From assembly GCA_032717465.1 (NCBI GenBank), contig CM064666.1:4000028-4064027 (forward strand): DNA of 64,000 nucleotides, given 5' to 3'. The notes under the pieces are model-generated. The model saw only the letters and a list, made by a program, of their open reading frames with translations. It searched no databases and had not been told where the DNA came from. How positions within the stretch are numbered: position 1 is the stretch's first letter; the number at the start of each line of letters is the position of its first letter. This DNA is from Coenobita brevimanus (taxonomy: Eukaryota; Arthropoda; Malacostraca; Decapoda; Coenobitidae). Below, piece by piece: positions 33,366 through 43,190 of this stretch. The translations under genes and the position numbers were made by a program.

Positions 33366-34131
33366 ATGGATTAGCTTATCTCCATTTATGTTTTCTCCTT
33401 TGTTTTCCCAGTCTAGCTTTCTGAAAACACTCTCTAGTCATGCTGTAAAAAATTTTGGTGAAACTTTATTTCCCTGACACACGCACTTCTCAGTCTTAAT
33501 TTTGAGTCTTAATGTATTTTAACTGTAGAAGTTCCCTCTTTCTGTATGTTTTCAGGCAGTTTTAAAATGTTCTCATTTACTCCTTGTTCCTACAATGAGT
33601 ATATAGTTGCTATATGCTCCACTGTGTCGGAAGCCTTTGTGTAATCAACAAACCTATGCACTGTGGTTTATTGTCTTCTGTAGTTTTCTCAGTTAGCTCA
33701 TTCGCTGTGTAGATGACCAGTAATCAAATACTCGCTTTGGTATCCCACATATTCACGGGGTTGTTTTTCTTCCAGAGTTGTTATAATGTTTGTACCGCAT
33801 AGACTTTATTGAAGGGATTGTAAATAACTGGTAATACGCTAATGGGCTGATAGTTCCTAAGATCTTTTGAGTCGCCTTTTTGTAAAGCAAGATAACTATT
33901 GCATTTCACCATCTTTGGGAAATTTTCTTCTTTATATAATGGTGGGCGAGCTAGGTTTGTACATCTACTCCTGCATCCAACAGTAAATCTGCTACTATTC
34001 CATTTTCTCCTAGGGCCTTCCCTCTTTCCTCTTCTCATACCTTTAAGAGGAATGTTTTCTTCGCCTGGCGTTACCTCAGGTATTCCACTTGTGTCAACTG
34101 TAGAGTCAAATGTTGGTACATGCACACAGTT

Positions 34132-34436
34132 GTGGTGTGGATGTGGATGTGAGAAAGAATTAGGAGAAATACATGAGTTGGTTTGGCCAAGTGGATAGGA
34201 TGGAGAAGGAGAGATTGACGAGGAGGGTGTATGTGAGTGAGGTGGAGTGGGGGGGAAGAAGGAGGGGGAGGCCAAGGATGAAATGGAGGGATGGAGTGGA
34301 GAGGTATATGAGAGAGGGGTGTGTGAGTTGGGGGCAGGGCAGCGAAATGGCGGGGGACAGGGCGACATGGAGGCGATTTGTGTGTGGCCACTTACTATGG
34401 GATTAAGCCGTCTGGCAATAGATAGACAGATAGATG
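34132..34436 (+). mobile_element. RTE-B copy 2: 305-bp 3' fragment nested in RTE-C
   Basis: Encodes the end of the RTE-B protein (ELVWFGQVDRMEKERLTRRV, YVSEVEWGGRRRGRPRMKW) and the tail ending GTCTGGCAATAGATAGACAG. It is flanked by GCACACAGTT (34122-34131) and GCATACAGTT (34437-34446), a 10-bp target-site duplication with one difference. This is a clean case of a severely 5'-truncated LINE insertion, opposite in orientation to its host RTE-C. Confidence 0.85.
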
Positions 34437-34909
34437 GCATACAGTTCTTTGTAAGATTATTTAACTCTCTTCACCCTCGTCTCTGTGCATTTAATGACTT
34501 CAACGTTCTGTCTTTCAGTGATATACAATAATCTGTTGCTCTCCTAGTGCCATTGTACTGTACGTTGTACCTCTTTCAGGCTTTCTTTTTTTGTTGGTTT
34601 CTTTGATCTGATCCATGTTTCTCTTTCATTTTTCTCCTCCCTCTCTTTTGTTGATAAGCTTATTTAATTCCGCACTTTCTGTTTCGTCTGTTTTTGTTTT
34701 TATTTTCATCCTCTTTCTTCTTCTCATGAATTCGAGGTCATTTTTGAATACTTGTTTGCTTTTGTTGTATAAGCGTTCCTTATTACCTCTTTACACTTTT
34801 GTTAGTCTGTCATTTACTCATTAATATCATACTCAGCATAACTTAAGCCTGAAATATGTTCGTTATTTCTAATCGATGGGCTGTTTTGTTTTCACTTACT
34901 TTAATGGGC

Positions 34910-34911
<2 letters not shown>

Positions 34912-34993
<82 letters not shown>
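34912..34993. repeat. (TA)n inside RTE-C
   Basis: About 80 bp of TA between the RTE-C linker and endonuclease region. It interrupts otherwise continuous homology. Confidence 0.9.
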
Positions 34994-34996
<3 letters not shown>

Positions 34997-34999
34997 AAT

Positions 35000-35890
35000 C
35001 ATCATCTATCTTTCATTTCTGAAACAGAATATGGTTGTGCAACCCATCATTCTATGGTCATTTCCTTTGGAGCATGTACTTTGCTGATAACTGTGACATT
35101 TATCGTGTTATTCTTATCTTCTATAATGAAGTACATTTCATTCTTTGTTTCTCCTCCTTGTTCTTTTGTGAAAGAATGCGTTTGTTATTCCCATGTTATG
35201 CATTTCAACAAAATTTGTCACCATTTCTCCTGAGTCATTTCTTTCTTCCACCCAGAATTTTCCCATACAGGCTTTTCCATTTATCGATTAGCCAACTTTT
35301 GCACCGAAATCTCCCATGAGTATAGTATATGTGGTCTCTACTTCGTCCATAATCTTGGAAATGTCATGAGAGAATGTTTCTATTTCTTCACCTGAGCTTT
35401 GAGAAGTCGGTGCATATACTTGTACTACTTTCATGGTGCATCTTTTGCCTAGTCTAATTAAACTCCATGGTACTCTGTCAGATACACTGTTAAATTTAAC
35501 AATGTTCCCTGCAAGATTTCTGTTAATTAGAAATCCTACACTACCAGCTCTTTCATTTTACCTTCCTCTGTAGTAAAATAGGTGGTTGCTGTCTTGGAGC
35601 TGAATTAATTTTTCTTCTTTTCTGTGGATCTCACTCAGACCTACAATATTCCAACTAATGTATTTTAATTCAGTTATTAAGGTATCGATTTATAATCTTC
35701 TGCAATGCTTCTTACATTGCAGGTGTGGATCTTAATGAGTTTCAGTTTGTTTAATTTCCCAGTCTCTGATTTGCTGAAACAGATCATACTAACTTTCAGC
35801 GGCACATTGACCGTAAGCAGAGGAGGCAGTGCGGTTGGACATTTAGTAGACGATGATCCAGCAGAAATGCCCGTGATATCATTAACAGTA
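35000..35890 (-). pseudogene. RTE-C endonuclease remnant
   Basis: Minus-strand pieces read KIHTCNVRSIAEDYKS (active-site Asn region), NIVGLSEIHRKEEKLIQL (Glu), SVGFLINRNLAGNIVKF, WSLIRLGKRCTMKVVQVYAP, ILMGDFGAKVG (Asp present, the usual Asn replaced by Gly), and ERNDSGEMVTNFVEMHNMGI. Frames break several times. Confidence 0.65.
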
Positions 35891-36137
35891 GAATTCATGT
35901 TTCGTTGGGGGGATTTTGGCCAATAATCTCATCTCCATCCCACATAGTTTCTTGTGAGATGTAATTTTTTTGTGCCACCTTGTTCATTATATTCGTTGGA
36001 GCCCAATATACAGTACTGTATGTGTAGAGAGCCCCATGGTACGTGCCGTCTAAGACGGTATCTCATGTATCTGCAAGGCCTTCCCCTGTCTGCCACCTTG
36101 GGATGCGTGAGGTGGCAATGGGATCATGTTCCTGGTG

Positions 36138-36138
<1 letters not shown>

Positions 36139-36192
<54 letters not shown>
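36139..36192. repeat. (TA)n microsatellite
   Basis: 53 bp of TA at the left edge of the sub-repeat-bearing element at 36193-37055. Confidence 0.9.
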
Positions 36193-36194
<2 letters not shown>

Positions 36195-37055
36195 CAAGAA
36201 CTGAGCAATTTCTTGAACTTGAACTGGGCAATAATATCCTAACCAGTTTCGTGAAATGGCCTTCATTTTTTGTTTTTATTTATATAGTGTATTTTATATG
36301 TCTACAGTCACTACAAACGCTCAGATAAAACGAACAATAGATTTTTTTTTATTACTAACACATTAGTTTAAAAGCAAATATGAATATACAATCAGGAATA
36401 ACTTTATAATTATAACTAAAATCATCAAAATATGGAAAGCAGTACTCGTTCGTAACATTTAGTCAACATTTTGGCATGGTCTGTGACTGTGACAGGCACT
36501 GTTGCAACGAAGTTCGTCTCGTAGGCAGCTGCAACGCTTGGTTAAGCAAATAGTCTTGTACTGGCACCTGCGATATCCTTGCCCACCACAAACACTTTGC
36601 AGCCTAATTTATTAGATGGACCTTCTGAGGATTTGAGACCCCTATAGTTAACTTATTCAAACTGATTCCTTGACAATTTGCCATTGATTATTCCAACCTT
36701 AGTTCCGACTGTGAAGCCACCATTGTCCTTATCCTGAACTATTCCGATTACGTTGCGTGAGTCACCCTTACTGCAGTCAAACTGTGAGACAGGAACTGCT
36801 GCATTTTGGCCTACATCCACAACTGGCAACGAGTTTGTACCCCGCATAAGCATTTTTTTTTTTTTTTCCTTGAAGCGCTGTCTGGATATGAGCTTTCTGC
36901 CGCGCCCAGTTCATGATCTGGGCAAATTACTGCACGTTTCACGAAATGGGCAGTTTGATTGTCAGTTTCGTGAAATGAGCAAATGCCTGCCCGTTTCAAG
37001 GAAAGGGCAATCTGACTGCCCATTTCGTACAATGTGCAATTACACAAATGGGGTG
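36193..37055 (-). mobile_element. Deleted DNA transposon with TTTCGTGAAATGGGCA sub-repeats
   Basis: The left end carries TGAACTTGAACTGGGCAA and AGTTTCGTGAAATGGCC. The right end (36898-37055) has at least four diverged copies in alternating orientation (CAGTTCATGATCTGGGCAA, CGTTTCACGAAATGGGCAG, AGTTTCGTGAAATGAGCA, CATTTCGTACAATGTGCAA). Between them is only the C-terminal part of an integrase-like protein. I read it as an internally deleted member of the integrase-bearing (Ginger/KRBA2-like) class. The class assignment is inference. Confidence 0.5.
36470..36853 (-). pseudogene. C-terminus of integrase-type transposase with Cys-rich (CXC-like) tail
   Basis: The frame from 36853 reads SLPVVDVGQNAAVPVSQFD, CSKGDSRNVIGIVQDKDNGG, FTVGTKVGIINGKLSRNQFE. 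After a frame change come YRRCQYKTICLTKRCSCLRD and ELRCNSACHSHRPCQN. The VDxGQNxxxPV...RGDxRNxxGxV...G.L.GKxSRNQF pattern followed by a cysteine-rich CxCxxxCxTxRCxC...C...CH segment is known to me from KRAB-A-domain-containing-2-like integrases. The catalytic integrase domain is absent. Confidence 0.55.
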
Positions 37056-37072
37056 TAACATATATATAGTGA

Positions 37073-37535
37073 TAGGTGGTGGCGACCATCATCCACTCAC
37101 TTAATGTAGTGCTGCCTACTTCTTCCTTAGCCTTTATCATTCTTTTTCTGTGCCTGCCCTCCTGTCTTCCTATTTTTCCCATCTTTCCTGTAACTTCTTA
37201 TCGCTTTTCTTTCCTTAACAGGTGGCTTTACATTGAGTGACAAGCCTAATGGTTTCCTGTAAGCCAAGAAACCATTTACAACGCTGAGTGGCAACCATAT
37301 AACCAAACCATAAGTGCTCCCTACGTGTCAACAAGCGGGTTGGTGGAGGGTTAGTGTCCCTCCCCATAAAACAAATAACTCAAAGTCAAATGGCTGAGTG
37401 GCAACCATATAACCAAACCATACGTGCTCCCTACGTGTCAACAAGTGGGTTGGTGGAGAGTTAGTGCCCCTCCCCGTAAAACAAATAACTCAAAGTCAAA
37501 TGGCCACCCCTTACGAGATTATGGCGTCTGGCAAA
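37073..37535 (+). mobile_element. SINE-like family S, copy 4, full length with internal duplication
   Basis: Head TAGGTGGTGGCGACCATCA, ATGTAGTGCTGCC, pyrimidine middle, GAGTGACAAGCC, then a block present twice in tandem (37283-37392 and 37393-37502, period 110 bp). The tail is GGCCACCCCTTACGAGATTA, TGGCGTCTGGCAA. The last 40 or so bases match the end of RTE-B. A-rich TAAATA repeats follow. Confidence 0.75.
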
Positions 37536-37579
37536 ATATATATAAATATAAATATAAATAAATAAATAAATAAAATAAA

Positions 37580-37660
<81 letters not shown>
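37536..37660. repeat. (TAAA)-rich run and (TA)n
   Basis: AAATATAAATAAATAAA-type sequence to about 37582, then about 78 bp of TA (37583-37660), lying between the 3' ends of SINE S and the jockey-like LINE. Confidence 0.9.
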
Positions 37661-37663
<3 letters not shown>

Positions 37664-39665
37664 GTGGGGAAGAAGGAACCAAAGGCAATGAGCCCGCAAA
37701 ACTGTTCCTTCCAAGAGAAAAACAAAATACAATAGAGAGCCAAATTCAAGATCCATTCATTTCGAGATGCCTGAACACACTGCGTTTGAAAGACTGGAGA
37801 TCATAGGAAGCAGGAAATACAAACAGAGGGAGACAGTTCCGGAGTTGACCTGTTGCATAAATGAAGGACTGGGAATAACGATTAACTCTTGCATTAGAGA
37901 GTTGGACAGAAAAGGGGTGAGAGTTTGCTGCTAGACGGGTGCTATGCGCCCGTCGTAGAAGTGGAGGAATGCATGCAGACAGTTCAGAGGAACAGTGACC
38001 ATTGAAGTAGCGATAGAAAAGAGATAAAGATGCAACACTGCGGTGAAGAGACAGAGGTTGAAGGGAGTCAGTAAGAGGGGAAGAGTTAATGAGATGAAAA
38101 GCCTTTGACTCCACCCTATTGAGAAGAGCTGTATGTGAGGAGCCTCCCCAGACATGAGAGTTGTACTCCACACAGGGGCGGATAAAACCCCTGTATAGAG
38201 TCAACAATTGTGCAGGGGCAAAGAAGGAACGGAGTCGGCTTAGCACACCCAATCGCTTGGAAGCAGATTTTACAAGAGATGTAATATGATCTTTCCAAGA
38301 CAAGTCCCGAGCAAATGAAACCCCAAGCATGTTCAACGATGATGCAGGATTAAGTTGAGTATTATTAAACATAAGTGGGTATACCTGTGGAAGATTTTGT
38401 CGGGTTGATAGGTGTAAGAACTGAGTCTTAGATGCATTAAAAACAACCAGATTATTTTCACCCCAGTCAGAGATACGAGCCAGGTCAGACATTAGGTGTG
38501 CCATAGCCTCATCCCTTGCCTGTTGAAGTAACTGCTGAGATGGACGTTGTGGGAATCGAATGGAAAAGTGAAGGGTGGAGTCATCAGCGTATGAGTGGAT
38601 AGGGTTAGATGTAGAGCTTAGAAGGTCATTGATGAATAAAAGGAAGAGAGTTGGTGATAGGACAGAGCCCTGAGGAACACCACTGTTGATAGATCTAGGA
38701 GAAGAACGATGGCCGTCTACAACAGCGACTACAGAACAACCAGAAAGGTAGCTAGATATGAAGGCACAGATAGAAGGATAGAAACCGTAAGAGGGCAGTT
38801 TGGAAATTAAAGATTTATTCCAGACTCGATCGAAAGCCTTTGAGATGTCAAGTGCAATGGCAAAGCTTTCGCCAAAGTCCCGAAAGGAGGATGACCATGA
38901 GTCTGAAAGGTAGGTGAGAAGATCGCCTGTGGAGCGTCCCTGACGGAACCCATACTGACGATCAGAAAGAAGGTTGTGATAGGAAAGATGCTTTAAACTT
39001 TTTCTATTAAGAACAGACTCAAAAACTTTTGAGATACAGGATGTTAAAGCAATTGGACGATAGTTAGAGGGTTGGGAATGGTCACTCTTCTTTGGGACTG
39101 GCTGAATAAGAGCAAACTTCCAGCAAAAAGGAAAGGTACAAGTTGACAGACAAAGGCGAAAGAGTTTGCCAAGGCAGGGTGTAAGCACAGAAGCACAGTT
39201 CTTGAGAACAACAGGAGGGACTCCATCAGGCCCATATGCCTTATTAGTACTGAGGCCTGTGATGGCAGAAAATACATCAGCTGAAGAAATTTTAATGTTA
39301 GCCATGAGGAAGTCAGACGGGGGAAGTGTTGGAGGAACAGCACCGGAATCATCTAAGGTGGAATTGGAGGAGAAAGTCTGAGCGAAGAGATCTGCTTTAT
39401 CAGTAGAAGGAATAGCTACAGAACCATCAGAGTAGAAGAGAGGAGGGAAGGATGATGAGGTAAAGTTGTTAGAAAGGTTTTTTGGCAAGGTGCCAGAAGG
39501 AGCGGGAAGAATTCAAGTTAGAGAGTTGAGAGCATTTTGTAGGGATGAAATTACTTTTAGCAGAGCGAAGAACAGACTTAGGACGATTCCAGGCAGAAAT
39601 GCGAATGTTGCAGAAATGAAGAAGAAGAGAGTCGGACAGTGGTTCCAGGCACCTTGAGTCGTCAC
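37661..39665 (-). mobile_element. Jockey-like LINE, 5'-truncated, with long intact RT frame
   Basis: Minus-strand non-LTR element. The 3' end at 37661 is followed by an untranslated region of about 85 bp, the RT frame 39488-37746, and upstream sequence to about 39665 that continues the protein in another phase (IRISAWNRPKSVLRSAKS). The endonuclease is absent. Two further 3' ends of this family are at 14004-14160 and 43191-43352. Confidence 0.8.
37746..39488 (-). CDS. Jockey-like LINE reverse transcriptase, 580 residues
   Basis: The longest coherent ORF in the window. Motifs in order: VPKKSDHSQPSNYRPIALTS, YGFRQGRSTGDLLTYLSD, AIALDISKAFDRVWN with catalytic Asp214, NSGVPQGSVLSPTLFLLFIN, HSYADDSTLHFS with Asp302-Asp303, a thumb-like region, and a conserved C-terminus ending FRHLEMNGS. 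All catalytic Asp residues are present and no stop interrupts the frame, so this copy is young or constrained compared with its neighbours. It lacks endonuclease, so it is probably not autonomous. The first Met is arbitrary, since homology continues upstream in another frame. Confidence 0.88.
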   Translation of the reverse strand: MPKNLSNNFTSSSFPPLFYSDGSVAIPSTDKADLFAQTFSSNSTLDDSGAVPPTLPPSDFLMANIKISSADVFSAITGLSTNKAYGPDGVPPVVLKNCASVLTPCLGKLFRLCLSTCTFPFCWKFALIQPVPKKSDHSQPSNYRPIALTSCISKVFESVLNRKSLKHLSYHNLLSDRQYGFRQGRSTGDLLTYLSDSWSSSFRDFGESFAIALDISKAFDRVWNKSLISKLPSYGFYPSICAFISSYLSGCSVVAVVDGHRSSPRSINSGVPQGSVLSPTLFLLFINDLLSSTSNPIHSYADDSTLHFSIRFPQRPSQQLLQQARDEAMAHLMSDLARISDWGENNLVVFNASKTQFLHLSTRQNLPQVYPLMFNNTQLNPASSLNMLGVSFARDLSWKDHITSLVKSASKRLGVLSRLRSFFAPAQLLTLYRGFIRPCVEYNSHVWGGSSHTALLNRVESKAFHLINSSPLTDSLQPLSLHRSVASLSLFYRYFNGHCSSELSACIPPLLRRAHSTRLAANSHPFSVQLSNARVNRYSQSFIYATGQLRNCLPLFVFPASYDLQSFKRSVFRHLEMNGS

Positions 39666-39973
39666 CGGGAGAGGGGCTGAAGGTGGGGGCATTTATGGTC
39701 CCCCCCCCCTGGGGACTCCTAGGCTATGTCATTCGACGCCATTTTTTTGAAAATTTTGAAAAGGAAGTGTGGTTTGGTGTTGATAGTTGGAGAAATTTGT
39801 ATTGGAGAGCATGCTGGTCTACTCTCTGTGTTACTGAGACACTGAAAAAGTTCAGCAAAGGGACCTAGTCCCGTGGGCTGATGAAACGGGAGTTCCAGTT
39901 TTCCCTGTCATCAGCTTTCCATCCACCTTGGGAGTACTGCCCTGCTTGACTGGTTCTACAGTCTACTCCTCTG

Positions 39974-39975
<2 letters not shown>
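39666..39975. other. Unassigned spacer
   Basis: Contains a C run near 39702-39711. No domain is recognised in short frames. Confidence 0.35.
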
Positions 39976-40068
<93 letters not shown>

Positions 40069-40069
40069 T

Positions 40070-40126
<57 letters not shown>

Positions 40127-40128
40127 TG
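39976..40128. repeat. Compound (TA)n-(GATA)n-(GT)n microsatellite
   Basis: TA at 39976-40020, GATA at 40020-40068, GT at 40073-40128. Open frames across it on both strands are repeat translations. Confidence 0.95.
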
Positions 40129-40149
40129 AAAATGAAATATTGAGAACTC

Positions 40150-41635
40150 GTGTCCTAAGATTTTGGCACAAAGAGTCACTCGGTATGCCTCCATCAATAT
40201 TGTGCACGTACACGCTATGCAATCTCCATGACGGGCTTCATTGTGGGTTGAAGTGAAGCTAAAGATAAACTAAGTAGACCCATATGACTTTGACCTTTGA
40301 CCCCTTGACCTTGCTGACCTAATCAACTCACTGTCCCTTCATACTGTATCACTGACAAAAGTTTGGTCAAAATCCGTCAAGGAATTCATGTAATATCGTG
40401 CCCACACCCATATGACCTTGACCTTTGACTCCTTGACCTTGCTGACATAATCAGTTCATCGTTCCTTCATATTACATCACTGACAAAAGTTTGGTCGAAA
40501 TCCGACGAGAGGTTCAGAGGACATCTCACCCATACCTTATGACCTTGACCTTTGACCCCTTGACCTCGCTGACCTAATTAGCTTGAGTGGTTAAGGAGAT
40601 ATCACACCCACAGCCACATGACCTTGACCATTTCCCCTTACTTGTTAACCTGGTCGGTTCATCATCCCTTCATACTTTATCACTAACAAAAGTTTGGTCG
40701 AAATCCATCCAGGGGTTCAGGAAATATCGCGCTTACACCCATATCCTTTTGACTTTTGATCCCCTGACCTTGCTGACTTAATCAGTTTATCATCTCTTCT
40801 TACTGTATCACTGACAAAAGTTTGGTCGAAAGCCATCGAGGGGTTCAGGATATATCACTCCCGCACACATATGACCTTGACCTTTGACCCCTCGACCTTG
40901 CTGGCCTAATCAGTTTATCATCTCTTCATACTGTATCATTGACAAAAGTGTGACTGAAATCCGTCGAGGGGATCAGGAGATATCGTGCCCACACCCATAA
41001 GACCTTGACTGCTGACATAATTAGCCCATCATCCCATTATACTGTATCGCTGACAAATGTTTGGTAGAAATCCATTGAGAGGATAAACTAAGTCTATCCC
41101 ATATGACTTTGTGACCTTTGTCCCCATGATCTAGTTGCCCTAATCAATTCATCATCTCCTCATACTGCACCATTAACAAAAGTTTGGTGGAAATCCGTTG
41201 ATGGGTTCAGGAGATATCGTCCCAACAAAAGTGTAACGAATGTATACCCACAAGGATGAACTAAGTTGGCTTCATGACCTTGACTTTTGATCCCCTGACC
41301 TTCTTGACCTAATTATTTAACTGCTCCGTCATACTGTATCACTGACAAAAGTTTGATCGATATCTATTCAGGGGTTCAGGAGATATTGTGCCCACAAGAT
41401 AAATTAAGTCAACCCCATGTGACCTTGACTTTTGATCCCCTGGCGTAACTGATCTTAGTTCATCATCTTCTCATAGCGGATGACTGACAAAATTTTGGTG
41501 GAAATCCGTCAATGGGCTCAGGAGATACTGCACCCAGGAAAGTGTTACAGACATATGCACCCACCCACGCACCCACGGACAGACAAACCAGTCACGTAAT
41601 GCCTCCATCGTAGAAGGGCAGAGGCACAATGAATA
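40150..41635 (+). repeat. Array of about ten ~128-bp units rich in TGACCTTGACCTTTGAC
   Basis: Each unit runs CATATGACCTTGACCTTTGA, CCCCTTGACCTTGCTGACCT, AATCAGTTCATCATC, TACTGTATCACTGACAAAAG, TTTGGTCGAAATCCGTCGAG, GGGTTCAGGAGATATCG. The ACAAAAGTTTGGT anchor occurs near 40353, 40481, 40684, 40812, 40941, 41051, 41173, 41343 and 41484, giving a basic period of 128 bp with shortened and lengthened units. TGACCTTGACCTTTGAC is exact at 40413, 40540 and 40872. A non-repeated tail (ACCCACGGACAGACAAACC, AATGCCTCCATCG) ends it. No protein is supported. Confidence 0.8.
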
Positions 41636-41777
41636 GTGAACTCTAAATACATCTGGTTATGTATTTCCATTATTAACTTATGCATATTGTGTTCATTTAT
41701 AGATCATTTATTTGCCGAAATTGTTTTTGAGGTGGAGGGTAGTTTGCCATTGCACACATGTTTTTTTTCTTGAAGTG

Positions 41778-42046
41778 TAATTGGTCATCTAGTCCATACT
41801 GGCAATGTCGGATTGAGTGCCTCGAGAAAAGACTTGGCAGCATTACTCTTTCACTCGAGAACAGATGAAACAGTTCGGCCAGTCAAACCCAAAAATCATC
41901 AGAAAAGCTGGATTTTGACATTAAACCAACCTATTAATTCCAAAATACCTTATTTTATTTAGGGGGATGACGGAGGTGCGACGTTCCCGAGACTTTTCTC
42001 AAGGCACTTGATCTGACGTTGCCAATATCACTGGATGATTAATTAT
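41778..42046. mobile_element. Inverted-repeat MITE candidate
   Basis: The left arm 41778-41836 (AATTGGTCATCTAGTCC...TGGCAATGTC...GAGTGCCTCGAGAAAAGACT) is matched by the reverse complement of the right arm 41991-42044 (AATTAATCATCCAGTG...TGGCAACGTC...AAGTGCCTTGAGAAAAGTC). The arms are about 54 bp and roughly 75-80 percent alike, with about 155 bp between them. No transposase is present. The exact ends and target duplication could not be fixed, so the superfamily is open. Confidence 0.6.
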
Positions 42047-43190
42047 CCCTGAAGAAAAAAATTGTTTCGGCTTGCCAGGAAGCTTCTGGCGACACACTAG
42101 TGTGCGTGGTACGCTGGTTTTGGAGCACTGCATTGGACCATCATCAGAGTGCAGACTGTCTGACATGAGGTGACCCACATGCTGCCGAAAGTATGGGAGA
42201 CAACAGGCAAGCACATACTTACTCACTGGTGGTGTTACAGTGTGGGGGAAAACAATGTGCAACACGAACCCCAAATAATTCGAACAGCAATATGGCCAGA
42301 AAAAAAGCATCCAAAAGAAAGAGCTCTTGAGAGAGGCACGTCGAACAAATAAAGGGATTATAAGTCAGACCATAAACTTGATATCGAGCAACACGAGAGC
42401 TGAGTCGACAGTAACACCAAAAGAAACCACAGCAACGAAGACTGACTGCGACCTTTTATCCTACAACTTTCCCTCATATTTAGTCTTTTGTATTCCCCTC
42501 GTAAGTCCTCTTCCCGCACTTTCCTATCCAGGTAGCTTATCGTTTTCACTTTCGAGAGTTATTCATTTCCAGCACTCCCATGAGACTACACACCTGGATA
42601 CTAGTTTACTTAAGCCACATTATCAACTGTCCATTAAGTCAGTGGAGCTCAACATATTTATTTTCATCATTACGAGTATCGTGCAGAAAAGGCTGCAACT
42701 CCACTGCTGCAGGTTTGGAAAACTTGTCATAGTAACAGTTTTGTTCAGCTTCTAGGAATGATAATACAGGGAATACCAATTTTGGCCAAACAATTATGCA
42801 TATGTATACTTTACTGAAAGTAACTGATAGACGAACTGAAAATGAAATGGTGTGCTAAGTTTTGGCCTTTTCGGCTAAAAAAAAAAAAATGTAGGGATGT
42901 TTCATTATACTTTCTTTGTGAGTACGGGCAGGAAGGTGGCGGAATATGATTCTCAAGGTTGTATTCGTATTTCAAGGACAGTTACCAGTGAAGTGTCTAA
43001 TTCTCACAGTTGCCTAACTGAATAACGCCAAAATCTACATTTGAAACGATCTGACTTGCTAGCTTAGTACTGTGTAAATAACCTTTCTATTTTTCCTTCT
43101 GGAGTGATCCTTTGTTCTGTAGTTATTTCGAACTTCGTAGAGCTTCGTAAAACGCATCGTTATTTCAACACAGAGTAGTCATATGGAGAC
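42047..43190. other. Unassigned region
   Basis: Open frames at 41999-42310 (minus) and 42327-42755 (plus) overlap and lack recognised motifs. No RNA or repeat match is seen in the window. Confidence 0.3.

Larger units (their letters stand above)
32590..35930 (-). mobile_element. RTE-type LINE, family RTE-C, with nested insertions
   Basis: Minus-strand element. The endonuclease spans about 35890-35000, the linker 34990-34447, RT 34131-33000, and the 3' tail at 32590-32850 includes AGGCCTTTGTTCAGCAGTGG and a final (GAT)n, the tail style of many arthropod RTE elements. It is interrupted by an RTE-B 3' fragment (34132-34436) and a (TA)n (34912-34993). Many stops and frameshifts. Confidence 0.75.

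Noticed and set aside
33781..34440. 219-residue minus-strand frame as one protein
   Set aside because: Its N-terminal half is the antisense of the nested RTE-B fragment. Only the last 35 or so residues are RTE-C RT.
40150..41635. CRISPR-like array
   Set aside because: Units are repeated along their whole length with no unique spacers, and the context is eukaryotic.
42327..42755. 142-residue plus-strand frame as a host gene
   Set aside because: No recognisable domain, no start or splice context, and it overlaps frames on the other strand. Insufficient evidence.
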